In this document: in pieces, positions 25,694-32,938 of the stretch
How the letters are laid out: each line of letters starts with the position of its first letter
Position numbering within the stretch: position 1 is the first letter of the stretch
From: G963674665 sp964609625
Lineage (GTDB): Bacteria > Desulfobacterota > Desulfovibrionia > Desulfovibrionales > Desulfovibrionaceae
Reading direction: 5' to 3'
NCBI GenBank assembly: GCA_964609625.1
Contig: CAZSRS010000034.1
Span: 1 to 47,465, forward strand
Length of the DNA: 47,465 nucleotides
Notes under the pieces: model-generated
Told to the model about the DNA's origin: nothing
What the model saw: the letters and a program-made list of their open reading frames with translations, nothing else
The model's database searches: none
Program-made: the position numbers and the translations under genes

Positions 25694-27037
25694 ATGAGTC
25701 CTGAATTCTTGACATTGGCCATGTTCCTGACCCTGATCGTGAGCATCTCCCTGGGGCACCCCCTGGCCTTCACGCTGTGCGCGGTATCCGCCCTGTTCGG
25801 CCTCATCGACAACGGCTGGAACGTGCCGGGTCTGTTCGACATCTTTGCCAACAACATCTGGGGCCTGATGGACAACTACACCCTGGTGGCCGTGCCACTG
25901 TTCATCCTCATGGCCCAGCTGCTGGACAAGTCCAAGGTCTCGGACGCGCTGTTCGAGGCGCTCTACGTGGTCCTGGGGAGCCTGCGCGGCGGCCTGGGCC
26001 TGGCGGTCATCGTGGTCTGCACAGTGTTCGCCGCCACCACGGGCATTGTCGGCGCCTCGGTGGTGGCCATGGGTCTGCTGGCCCTACCTTCGCTCCTGGC
26101 CAAGGGCTACCAGAAGGAAATGACCACCGGCATCATCTGCGCCGGCGGCACCCTGGGCATCCTCATTCCGCCCTCCATCATGCTCGTGGTCTACGCCGGC
26201 CTCACCGGCATCAAGGAAACCTCGGTGGGGCAACTCTTCGCCGGCGCCATCCTGCCCGGCGTATTGCTCAGCGGTCTGTATATCCTCTACGTCCTGATCC
26301 GCTGTCAGCTCAATCCCGAAGTCGGCCCCCCCATCTCCAAGGACGAGGCCGGCAAGTTCACCACAGCCCAGAAATGGGGCATGACCATCAAGTCCCTCAT
26401 TCCGCCCATCGGCCTGATCCTGGCGGTCATGGGCACCATCCTCGGTGGCGTGGCCACTCCCACAGAGGCCGCGGCCATGGGCGCCATCGGCGCGGGCGTC
26501 CTCGCGGCACTGAAGCGCTCCCTGACCTGGGAGGTCTTCTTCCACTCCTGCGTCAACACCACCAAGGTCACGGCCATGGTCATGGCCCTGTTCATCGGCG
26601 GCAAGTTCTTCTCGTCGGTGTTCATGGCCATCGGCGGGGGCGACGTGGTCGCCGAACTGCTGACAGAGGGCGGGATGTCGCCGACAATGGCCCTCTTCGT
26701 GATGATGTTCATCGTGTTCATCATGGGCATGTTCGTGGACTGGGCGGCCATTTTGCTGGTCACGGTTCCGGTGTTCCTGCCCGTGGCCATGGACCTGGGC
26801 TTCGACCCGCTGTGGTTTTCCATGCTCATCTGCGTGAACCTGCAGACCTCGTTCTTGACCCCGCCCTTTGGTTACGCCCTGTTCTACCTCCAGGGAGTGG
26901 CTCCCAAGGGTGTGGAGATAAGCCACATCTATCGGGGCATCATGCCGTTCATCGCGCTCCAGGCCATCGGTCTCGCCGCGTGTTTCTTCTTCCCCGGCCT
27001 CGTCACTTGGCTGCCGGGCGTGTTCTTCGGAAAATAG
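25694..27037 (+). CDS. dctM: TRAP transporter large membrane subunit (DctM)
   Basis: The protein is 447 residues, starting at ATG 25694 with AAGGTG upstream. It has about 12 transmembrane helices and belongs to the ion transporter superfamily. Recognisable family segments are AVPLFILMAQLLDKS, TGIVGASVVAMGLLALPSLL, GIICAGGTLGILIPPSIMLV (the glycine- and proline-rich re-entrant region), GGVATPTEAAAMGAIGAG, and near the end MGMFVDWAAILLVTVPVFLP. The length fits the usual 425-450. It carries the substrate path, driven by a sodium or proton gradient, and receives substrate from the DctP-type protein. Confidence 0.92.
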   Translation: MSPEFLTLAMFLTLIVSISLGHPLAFTLCAVSALFGLIDNGWNVPGLFDIFANNIWGLMDNYTLVAVPLFILMAQLLDKSKVSDALFEALYVVLGSLRGGLGLAVIVVCTVFAATTGIVGASVVAMGLLALPSLLAKGYQKEMTTGIICAGGTLGILIPPSIMLVVYAGLTGIKETSVGQLFAGAILPGVLLSGLYILYVLIRCQLNPEVGPPISKDEAGKFTTAQKWGMTIKSLIPPIGLILAVMGTILGGVATPTEAAAMGAIGAGVLAALKRSLTWEVFFHSCVNTTKVTAMVMALFIGGKFFSSVFMAIGGGDVVAELLTEGGMSPTMALFVMMFIVFIMGMFVDWAAILLVTVPVFLPVAMDLGFDPLWFSMLICVNLQTSFLTPPFGYALFYLQGVAPKGVEISHIYRGIMPFIALQAIGLAACFFFPGLVTWLPGVFFGK

Positions 27038-27050
27038 GTCCACTTCGGCC

Positions 27051-28754
27051 ATGAGCATACGACGCATGTACCGGATACCCTCTTCCCTGATCCTCCTGCT
27101 GCTCCTGACCGCGGTCATCCCGGCCGCGGTCGGGGGGGCGGAAGCCTCCTGGCGGTTGGACGCCGACCGTTTCGCGGCCTCGGCACACGCCGATCTGTCC
27201 TGCACGGACTGCCACGAAAACGTGACCACGGCGATGCATCCCAACCCGGACAACGTCAACCGCACCCCCGGCGCGTCCTTTGACCCAGCGTCCTGCTACA
27301 CGTGCCATCCGGACGTCGAAACGGACGTGGCCAAGGGCTCGCACGCGGCGACTGTGGCGGACACCGCGACACTGTCCAATTGTCTCCTCTGCCACGATCC
27401 GCACATCGTGGGAGCACCGGAAACCGCCCCCGCAACACCGCAACCGCACGCCGACGACCAGGCCTGTCTCGTCTGCCACGCCGCTCCAGGCGGCGACACC
27501 GCTGACGCGGCCGCCGCGAATCGTTCGCTCTGCTTCACCTGCCACGCCACGCCGGGCCTGGGCAGCGCCACCCCCCTACTGGCTCTCGACGCCTGGAAAA
27601 GCACCCCGCACGCCGAGCTGGACTGCCTGACCTGCCACCCAGGCAGCGACGCCTCGCCGCACACGAGCATGGGGCGGGGCGACTGTCTGGCCTGCCACGC
27701 GCGCCACCCCGAGGCCACGGCCCACGACGCCCACAGCGGCGTTTCCTGCCAGGCCTGCCACCTGCAAGACGTGATCCCCGTGAAAAACACCGACACAGGG
27801 AAGGTGGAGCATGAACGGCCGGCGCGCGGCGGTCTGGAATCCTTGCTCCACGACATGCACCTCGAATCCGGCCAGGGCTGCGAACGATGCCACACCCAGG
27901 GCAACGCCGTGGGCGCCGTGGCCATGGTCCTGCCTGCAAAGGGCGTGTTCTGCATGCCCTGCCATGCCGGGAGCGTCACGGCCGCGGACACGGTCAGCCT
28001 CCTGACCCTGGCTGGCCTGGGTCTGGGCTTGTCGCTGCTGTTCGGCCTATGGATCAGCGCCAGCGGCGGTTTGAGCATGCTGGGGCATGGACTGGGACGA
28101 ACCTTGGCAGGACTGTCCACCCTGTGCACCCCGGCCGTCTGCCGCGCCCTGCTGCTGGACGTCTTCCTGCAGCGCAGGCTGTGGCTGCGTTCGCGCGCTC
28201 GCTGGGGCATCCACGCCCTGATTTTCTACCCCTTCGTCATTCGCTGCCTGTGGGGGCTCACGGCCCTTGCCGCCTCCCACTGGGTGCCCGAGGCGCAAAC
28301 GACCCTGGCGTTGCTGGACAAGAACGCCCCCCTGGGGGCCTTCCTCTTCGACCTCACCGGGCTCATGCTGGGCACCGGCCTAGTCCTGGCCTGGCTACGC
28401 GGCCGCAAGGCGGAGCAAGGCCTGTTGCCCGGGTTGCCACGCCAGGATCGCCTGCTCCTGGGGCTGCTTCTGGGCATCACCCTCACGGGCTTTCTGGCCG
28501 AAGGCATGCGCATGGCCCTGACCCAGGCACCGCCGGCTGGACACGCCGCCTTCATCGGCTCGCTCCTGTCCTGGGTGTTTTCCGGCGCGGCCTGGTTGGA
28601 CAGGGTCTACGGCTACGTCTGGTACCTGCACGCCATCCTCACCGGCGCGACGGTGCTCTACATGCCCTTTTCCCGACTCATGCACGTGATCGTGGCTCCG
28701 GTGGTCCTGGCCGTGAAGGCCGCCAGGGCATCCGGCCACGGGCACCACGAATAG
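27051..28754 (+). CDS. Decahaem c-type cytochrome fused to NarI-like cytochrome b membrane domain
   Basis: The protein is 567 residues, starting at ATG 27051, 13 bases after dctM; the ribosome-binding site is weak. A signal peptide (about residues 1-32) leads into a periplasmic region with ten CxxCH haem-binding motifs beginning at residues 51, 82, 111, 139, 161, 192, 212, 233, 277 and 301. From about residue 315 to the end there are around six transmembrane helices with scattered histidines, resembling NarI/HdrE-type di-haem cytochrome b subunits (HALIFYPFVIRCLWG, WYLHAILTGATVLYMPFSRLMH). One chain could therefore pass electrons across the inner membrane into a periplasmic multihaem wire. 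It lies just upstream of the flavin dehydrogenase and CCG iron-sulfur genes, so it probably takes electrons from them. Which histidines bind haem b is not certain. Confidence 0.85.
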   Translation: MSIRRMYRIPSSLILLLLLTAVIPAAVGGAEASWRLDADRFAASAHADLSCTDCHENVTTAMHPNPDNVNRTPGASFDPASCYTCHPDVETDVAKGSHAATVADTATLSNCLLCHDPHIVGAPETAPATPQPHADDQACLVCHAAPGGDTADAAAANRSLCFTCHATPGLGSATPLLALDAWKSTPHAELDCLTCHPGSDASPHTSMGRGDCLACHARHPEATAHDAHSGVSCQACHLQDVIPVKNTDTGKVEHERPARGGLESLLHDMHLESGQGCERCHTQGNAVGAVAMVLPAKGVFCMPCHAGSVTAADTVSLLTLAGLGLGLSLLFGLWISASGGLSMLGHGLGRTLAGLSTLCTPAVCRALLLDVFLQRRLWLRSRARWGIHALIFYPFVIRCLWGLTALAASHWVPEAQTTLALLDKNAPLGAFLFDLTGLMLGTGLVLAWLRGRKAEQGLLPGLPRQDRLLLGLLLGITLTGFLAEGMRMALTQAPPAGHAAFIGSLLSWVFSGAAWLDRVYGYVWYLHAILTGATVLYMPFSRLMHVIVAPVVLAVKAARASGHGHHE

Positions 28755-28788
28755 ACGGCGGTTCATCCGCCCTGGAGGAACAGAACAC

Positions 28789-30174
28789 ATGGACGCGGAA
28801 ATCAAGAAGCTGCTCATGGAGATCGTGGGCGAGTCGAACTACACCGACCGGCTCATGGACATGGTCTCCTATTCCTACGATTCGTCCGAGCACAAACACC
28901 GGCCCGAGTGCGCGGTGTGGCCCACGAGCACGGAACAGGTCGCCGCCGTGCTCAGACTGGCCAACGAACACGGGATTCCGGTGACGCCGCGCGGCGCAGG
29001 CACCGGCCTCTCGGGCATGTGCGTGCCCTCGCGCGGCGGCATCGTGCTCGACCTGAACCACATGAACCAGATCATCAGCGTCAGCATCCCAGACCGCTTC
29101 GCCGTGGTGCAGCCCGGTGTGGTCTACGCCGACCTGGACAAGGCCCTGGCTCCGCACGGCTTCTTCTTTCCACCGGATCCGGGCAGCGGCAGCGTCTGCA
29201 CCCTGGGGGGCAACGTGGCCACCAACGCCGGCGGGGTCAAGGGCGCCAAGTACGGCACCACCCGCGACTACGTGCTCGGCCTGCAAGTGGTGCTGGCCGA
29301 CGGTCGAGTCATGCGCACCGGGTCCAAGACCATCAAGTGCGTATCCGGCTACGACCTCACCCGACTCCTCGTGGGCTCCGAAGGGACATTGGGCGTGGTC
29401 ACGGAGATCACCCTGAAGATCAACCCCCGCCCAACGGCCTCCAGCACGGCCAGGGCCACCTTCGCCACGCTGGAGGACGCCGGCCGCGTGGTCACAGAGA
29501 TCATGTCCTCTGGGATCATCCCCAGCGTGCTCGAAATCATGGACCGTCCCACCATCCGGGCCATCAACCAGAACACCGACTTGGCCCTGCCCGAGGTGGA
29601 CGCCATGCTCCTGGTGGAGACCGACGGCTACACCCAGGTGGAGACCGCGTACCAGATGGACAAGATTATCGAGGTCTTCCAGCGGAACAACCCCCTGGAG
29701 ATCACCCTAGCCAGGAACACGGAAGAGGCCGCCACGCTCTGGAAGGCGCGCAAGACGGCCTACGCGGTGCTGGCCAGGATTCAGACGCACTTCGCCCTGG
29801 AGGACGTCACCGTGCCCATGGGCAAGGTCGCCGACCTCCTGCGCGGCATCGGCGAGATAGCCGCCCGGCACCAGCTCCAGATCGCCACCTTCGGCCACGC
29901 CGGAGACGGCAACCTGCATCCCCAGATCCTGTTCGACGGCTACGACCCGGACCAGGTGCGCCGCATGGAGGCCGCGGTGGCCGAGCTGTTCCACCTGGCG
30001 GTGGAGCTTTCCGGCACCCTCACCGGCGAGCACGGCATAGGTCTGGCCAAGGCGCCGTTCATGCACCTGGAGCACGACGAGGCCGCACTCTGGGCCATGC
30101 GCGCCATCAAGCGGGCCCTGGACCCGAACAACATCCTCAATCCGGGCAAAATGGCCCTGGAGGTGGAAAACTGA
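28789..30174 (+). CDS. FAD-linked D-lactate/glycolate-type dehydrogenase (GlcD/DLD family)
   Basis: The protein is 461 residues, starting at ATG 28789 with GGAGGAA nine bases upstream. The N-terminal FAD_binding_4 (PCMH-type) domain shows PRGAGTGLSGMCVPSRGG, GSGSVCTLGGNVATNAGG and YGTTRDYVLGLQVVLADG. The C-terminal FAD-oxidase_C domain shows FGHAGDGNLHPQI and LTGEHGIGLAKAPFM, which carry the conserved histidines and glutamate of the active site. It oxidises a 2-hydroxy acid, most likely D-lactate to pyruvate given PFOR and the transporter upstream; glycolate is an alternative. The stop overlaps the next gene's start (TGATG), so it is coupled to the iron-sulfur partner, as in glcDF-type operons. 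It is cytoplasmic and probably attached to the membrane through its partners. Confidence 0.92.
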   Translation: MDAEIKKLLMEIVGESNYTDRLMDMVSYSYDSSEHKHRPECAVWPTSTEQVAAVLRLANEHGIPVTPRGAGTGLSGMCVPSRGGIVLDLNHMNQIISVSIPDRFAVVQPGVVYADLDKALAPHGFFFPPDPGSGSVCTLGGNVATNAGGVKGAKYGTTRDYVLGLQVVLADGRVMRTGSKTIKCVSGYDLTRLLVGSEGTLGVVTEITLKINPRPTASSTARATFATLEDAGRVVTEIMSSGIIPSVLEIMDRPTIRAINQNTDLALPEVDAMLLVETDGYTQVETAYQMDKIIEVFQRNNPLEITLARNTEEAATLWKARKTAYAVLARIQTHFALEDVTVPMGKVADLLRGIGEIAARHQLQIATFGHAGDGNLHPQILFDGYDPDQVRRMEAAVAELFHLAVELSGTLTGEHGIGLAKAPFMHLEHDEAALWAMRAIKRALDPNNILNPGKMALEVEN

Positions 30175-31277
30175 TGCAAGCCAAGTACGACTTCGCCCGC
30201 AAATACAGGGGGGACATCCTGCGCTGTTCCCGCTGCGGCTACTGTCAGTCGGTCTGCCCCTGCTTCGGAGCCACGCTGCGACCGGCGCTCAACGCCCGGG
30301 GCAAGATGCTCCTGCTCAAGGAGGTCATGGACGGTGAGATCGAACTCTCCGACGAACTCATCGAGACCTTTTTCCAGTGCACCACCTGCGGCGCCTGCCA
30401 CGAGAACTGCCCCTCCGGGGTCAATGTGCCGGAGATCATCAAACAGGCGCGCAAGGACCTGGTGCACATCGGCTCCTGCCATCCGGCCTTCACCGGCATG
30501 AACCAAGTGCTCAAGGAACACACCAACATCTACGCCGAGAGCGAACCCGCCGACCTTGATCGGGAGCGGGGGCGCAAGGCTCCCTTTGTCTTCTTCGTGG
30601 GCTGCGTGGGCTTGTTCCGCGAGGAAGACGCCACTGAGGCGGCCCTGAACCTCCTGGACCGGCTCGGCCTCGACTTCACCCTGGTGGACGAGGTCTGCTG
30701 CTCCGGCGTGCTCGAGGACGTGGGCTTCTCCCTGAACCCGGACCTGGCCTCCCGCAACGTCAAGGCCATTCTGGACACCGGGGCGCATACGGTGATCACA
30801 GGCTGCCCCTATTGCTTCCGGACCTTCAAGAACAAGGCGGAGTACGCCCCGCTGCGCGAGGCCGGCATCACCGTCACACACATCTCCCAGTTCCTCGCGG
30901 GTCGCGAGTTCGATGTGCACACCGACAAGAAGGTCACCTACCACGATCCCTGCGATCTGGGGCGGCACTGCGGCATCTACGAGGAGCCCAGGGCCACCAT
31001 CCGCCGTATCGCTCCGAACTTCGTGGAGATGGAGCACCACCACGCCAAGAGCCTGTGCTGCGGCTCCGGCGGAGGCGCGCGCGGCGCCTATCCAAAGAAC
31101 TCCATCGCCATGGCCAAGAACCGTCTGGCCGAGGCTGTGGCCACTGGCGCGCAGGTGCTGCTCACCGAGTGCGGCTCCTGTGTGCACAACCTGTCCAACG
31201 CCAAGACGCGCAGCCAGAAGATTCGCATCGTGAACACCGTGGAGTTTCTCAACGAACTCCTGGAAGACGCGGAATAG
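30174..31277 (+). CDS. GlcF/HdrD-like iron-sulfur protein with two CCG domains (dehydrogenase partner)
   Basis: The protein is 367 residues, starting at ATG 30174 and overlapping the dehydrogenase stop. Two [4Fe-4S] ferredoxin motifs come first (cysteines 18, 21, 24, 28 and 69, 72, 75, 79), followed by two CCG (DUF3400-type) cysteine-rich domains. The first has C144, then CCS at 175-177 instead of CCG, then C211/C214. The second has C260, CCG at 295-297 and C333/C336. In heterodisulfide reductase-type proteins this motif holds a non-cubane cluster that reacts with disulfides or acts in electron transfer. It presumably takes electrons from the flavin dehydrogenase. The following gene encodes a lipoyl carrier, which makes disulfide chemistry at the CCG site plausible. 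Confidence 0.87.
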   Translation: MQAKYDFARKYRGDILRCSRCGYCQSVCPCFGATLRPALNARGKMLLLKEVMDGEIELSDELIETFFQCTTCGACHENCPSGVNVPEIIKQARKDLVHIGSCHPAFTGMNQVLKEHTNIYAESEPADLDRERGRKAPFVFFVGCVGLFREEDATEAALNLLDRLGLDFTLVDEVCCSGVLEDVGFSLNPDLASRNVKAILDTGAHTVITGCPYCFRTFKNKAEYAPLREAGITVTHISQFLAGREFDVHTDKKVTYHDPCDLGRHCGIYEEPRATIRRIAPNFVEMEHHHAKSLCCGSGGGARGAYPKNSIAMAKNRLAEAVATGAQVLLTECGSCVHNLSNAKTRSQKIRIVNTVEFLNELLEDAE

Positions 31278-31309
31278 CCCCGCACAATCAACAGCAAGGA
31301 GATTGATTC

Positions 31310-31735
31310 GTGGACATTAAAGGTTACAACATGCCCGAGGACCTCTTCTACGAAGAAAACCATTACTGGGTGAAGCCCGAGGGCGATCTGTTGCTCATGG
31401 GCATGGACGACTTTGCCCAGCGCCTGGCCGGGGAGATCGTCTTCGTGCAACTGCCCGACGACGGCAAGGAGATCAAGAAGGGCAAGAAGTTCGCCAAGGT
31501 CGAATCGGGCAAATGGCTGGGCAAGGTGGTGGCCCCGGTGGACGGAACCATCGAGGCCGTGAACGAGGCCTTGGAGGAAAACCCCGGACTCGTGAACCAG
31601 GACTGTTACGGCGCGGGCTGGATGTTCAAGATCCGCCCCGCGGACATGGGACAGGTCCAGGAACTCATCACGGGTCCCGCGGCCATCGAGACGTGGCTGG
31701 TCGCTGAAATCGAAAAATTCGCGAGCCAGAGTTGA
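31310..31735 (+). CDS. GcvH-like lipoyl carrier protein (LbpA-like)
   Basis: The protein is 141 residues with a GTG start at 31310, eight bases after AAGGAG. It aligns with the lipoyl domain of glycine-cleavage H protein: ENHYWVKPEGDLLLMGMDDF, then LAGEIVFVQLPDDGKEIKKG, then KVESGKW, where Lys68 is the expected lipoyl-lysine, and VVAPVDGTIEAVNEAL. No glycine-cleavage genes (gcvT, gcvP) are nearby. Instead it lies between two CCG iron-sulfur genes and upstream of a lipoate ligase, as do the lipoate-binding proteins (LbpA) of the sHdr sulfur-oxidation system. I infer that its bound lipoyl disulfide shuttles electrons or a thiol-bound intermediate between the neighbouring enzymes. An ordinary GcvH role cannot be excluded from this protein alone. 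Confidence 0.88.
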   Translation: MDIKGYNMPEDLFYEENHYWVKPEGDLLLMGMDDFAQRLAGEIVFVQLPDDGKEIKKGKKFAKVESGKWLGKVVAPVDGTIEAVNEALEENPGLVNQDCYGAGWMFKIRPADMGQVQELITGPAAIETWLVAEIEKFASQS

Positions 31736-31736
31736 T

Positions 31737-32936
31737 ATGAGCGCCCCCGCCTATTCCCTGCGACAGTGCCTGGAGACCTCGGCCTGTACCGGCTGCCTGG
31801 TCTGCGCCGACGTCTGCCCCGCGGTTCGGGCCGCCCGGGACGGCGAACTCTCGGCCGTTTACCGCATGCGGGCGCTGCGACGCATCCTCGGAGCCAGGGC
31901 CGGCGGTTGGCTGGCCCGGCTCCTGCGGGCGCGGGACCTCGGCGACGAGGAATGGGAGCACTTCGCGGGCACGGTCTTCCGCTGCACCCTGTGCGGCAAC
32001 TGCGAACAGGCCTGCCCCTCGGGCATCCACCTCAAGGACTTGTGGATAGCCCTGCGCCGCGACCTGACCACCTCGGCCCGCTCCCCGAAGAAGATCGGCA
32101 TGATCAAGAAGAACCTTTTGTCCAGCCGCAACGTCTTCGACGAGGACAACGAAGAGCGCGCTGACTGGACAGAGGACCTGAAGGACGAACCCGAGGACAA
32201 ACTCTGCCGGGAGCGCGCCGAGGTGGTCTACTTCACGGGCTGCACCGCGGCCTACTTCCCGGTGGCCCAGAAGATTCCCATCGCCCTGGCAGAAATCTTG
32301 AACAGCGCCGGCGTGGATTACACGCTGTTGGGCGCGGACGAGTGGTGCTGCGGCTTCCCCCTGCTCGGTGCCGGCCTGGGCGACCTGGCCCAGGAATTCA
32401 TCACCCACAACCTGGACGCCGTGGCGGCCAGGGGCGCAAGGACCGTGGTCTTCGCCTGCCCCTCCTGCTATGCCATGTGGCTGGAGCATTATCCCTACAA
32501 GGAACGCGGGCTGCGCATCATGCACGCCACCCAGTACCTGCGGGAGTTGGTGCGGCAGGGCGTCGTGAAGCTCAAGGAGCTGGACTTGGCCGTGACCTAC
32601 CACGATCCCTGCGACCTGGGCCGCACCGCCCACGAGTATGACGCCCCGCGGGAACTCATCGGGACCATTCCAGGCCTGCGCTTCACCGAGCTGCCCAACA
32701 ACCGCGAGGCCTGCAACTGTTGCGGCGGGGGCGGCAACCTGGAGATGGTCGACGCCGGACTCTCGGCCGACATCGCCAAGGCCAAGGTGGAGGAGGTGCT
32801 CTCCACCGGTGCCCAGGCCGTGGTCACCTCCTGCCAGCAGTGCGTGCGCACCATGCTCACCTACGCCAAACGCAACAAGGTGCCGCTGGAGGTTCTGGAC
32901 ATCACCCAGCTCGTGCGCCGCGCCCTCGAGGAGTGA
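31737..32936 (+). CDS. HdrD-like iron-sulfur protein with two canonical CCG domains
   Basis: The protein is 399 residues, starting at ATG 31737, one base after the lipoyl-carrier stop. It has two [4Fe-4S] motifs (cysteines 17, 20, 23, 27 and 83, 86, 89, 93) and two CCG domains, both with the intact pattern: C169, CCG 204-206, C241/C244, and C292, CCG 328-330, C366/C369. In HdrB/HdrD and sHdr proteins this domain binds the cluster that cleaves or forms disulfides. Both CCG sites are intact here, while the paralogue two genes upstream has one altered site, so the two are probably not redundant. It may react directly with the lipoyl group of the adjacent carrier and pass electrons to the membrane cytochrome. 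Confidence 0.87.
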   Translation: MSAPAYSLRQCLETSACTGCLVCADVCPAVRAARDGELSAVYRMRALRRILGARAGGWLARLLRARDLGDEEWEHFAGTVFRCTLCGNCEQACPSGIHLKDLWIALRRDLTTSARSPKKIGMIKKNLLSSRNVFDEDNEERADWTEDLKDEPEDKLCRERAEVVYFTGCTAAYFPVAQKIPIALAEILNSAGVDYTLLGADEWCCGFPLLGAGLGDLAQEFITHNLDAVAARGARTVVFACPSCYAMWLEHYPYKERGLRIMHATQYLRELVRQGVVKLKELDLAVTYHDPCDLGRTAHEYDAPRELIGTIPGLRFTELPNNREACNCCGGGGNLEMVDAGLSADIAKAKVEEVLSTGAQAVVTSCQQCVRTMLTYAKRNKVPLEVLDITQLVRRALEE

Positions 32937-32938
32937 GT

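Noticed and set aside
31310..31735. Plain glycine-cleavage H protein
   Set aside because: The fold and lipoyl lysine agree, but no gcvT or gcvP is near and the gene is locked between CCG iron-sulfur genes. A carrier role is favoured, though not proved.
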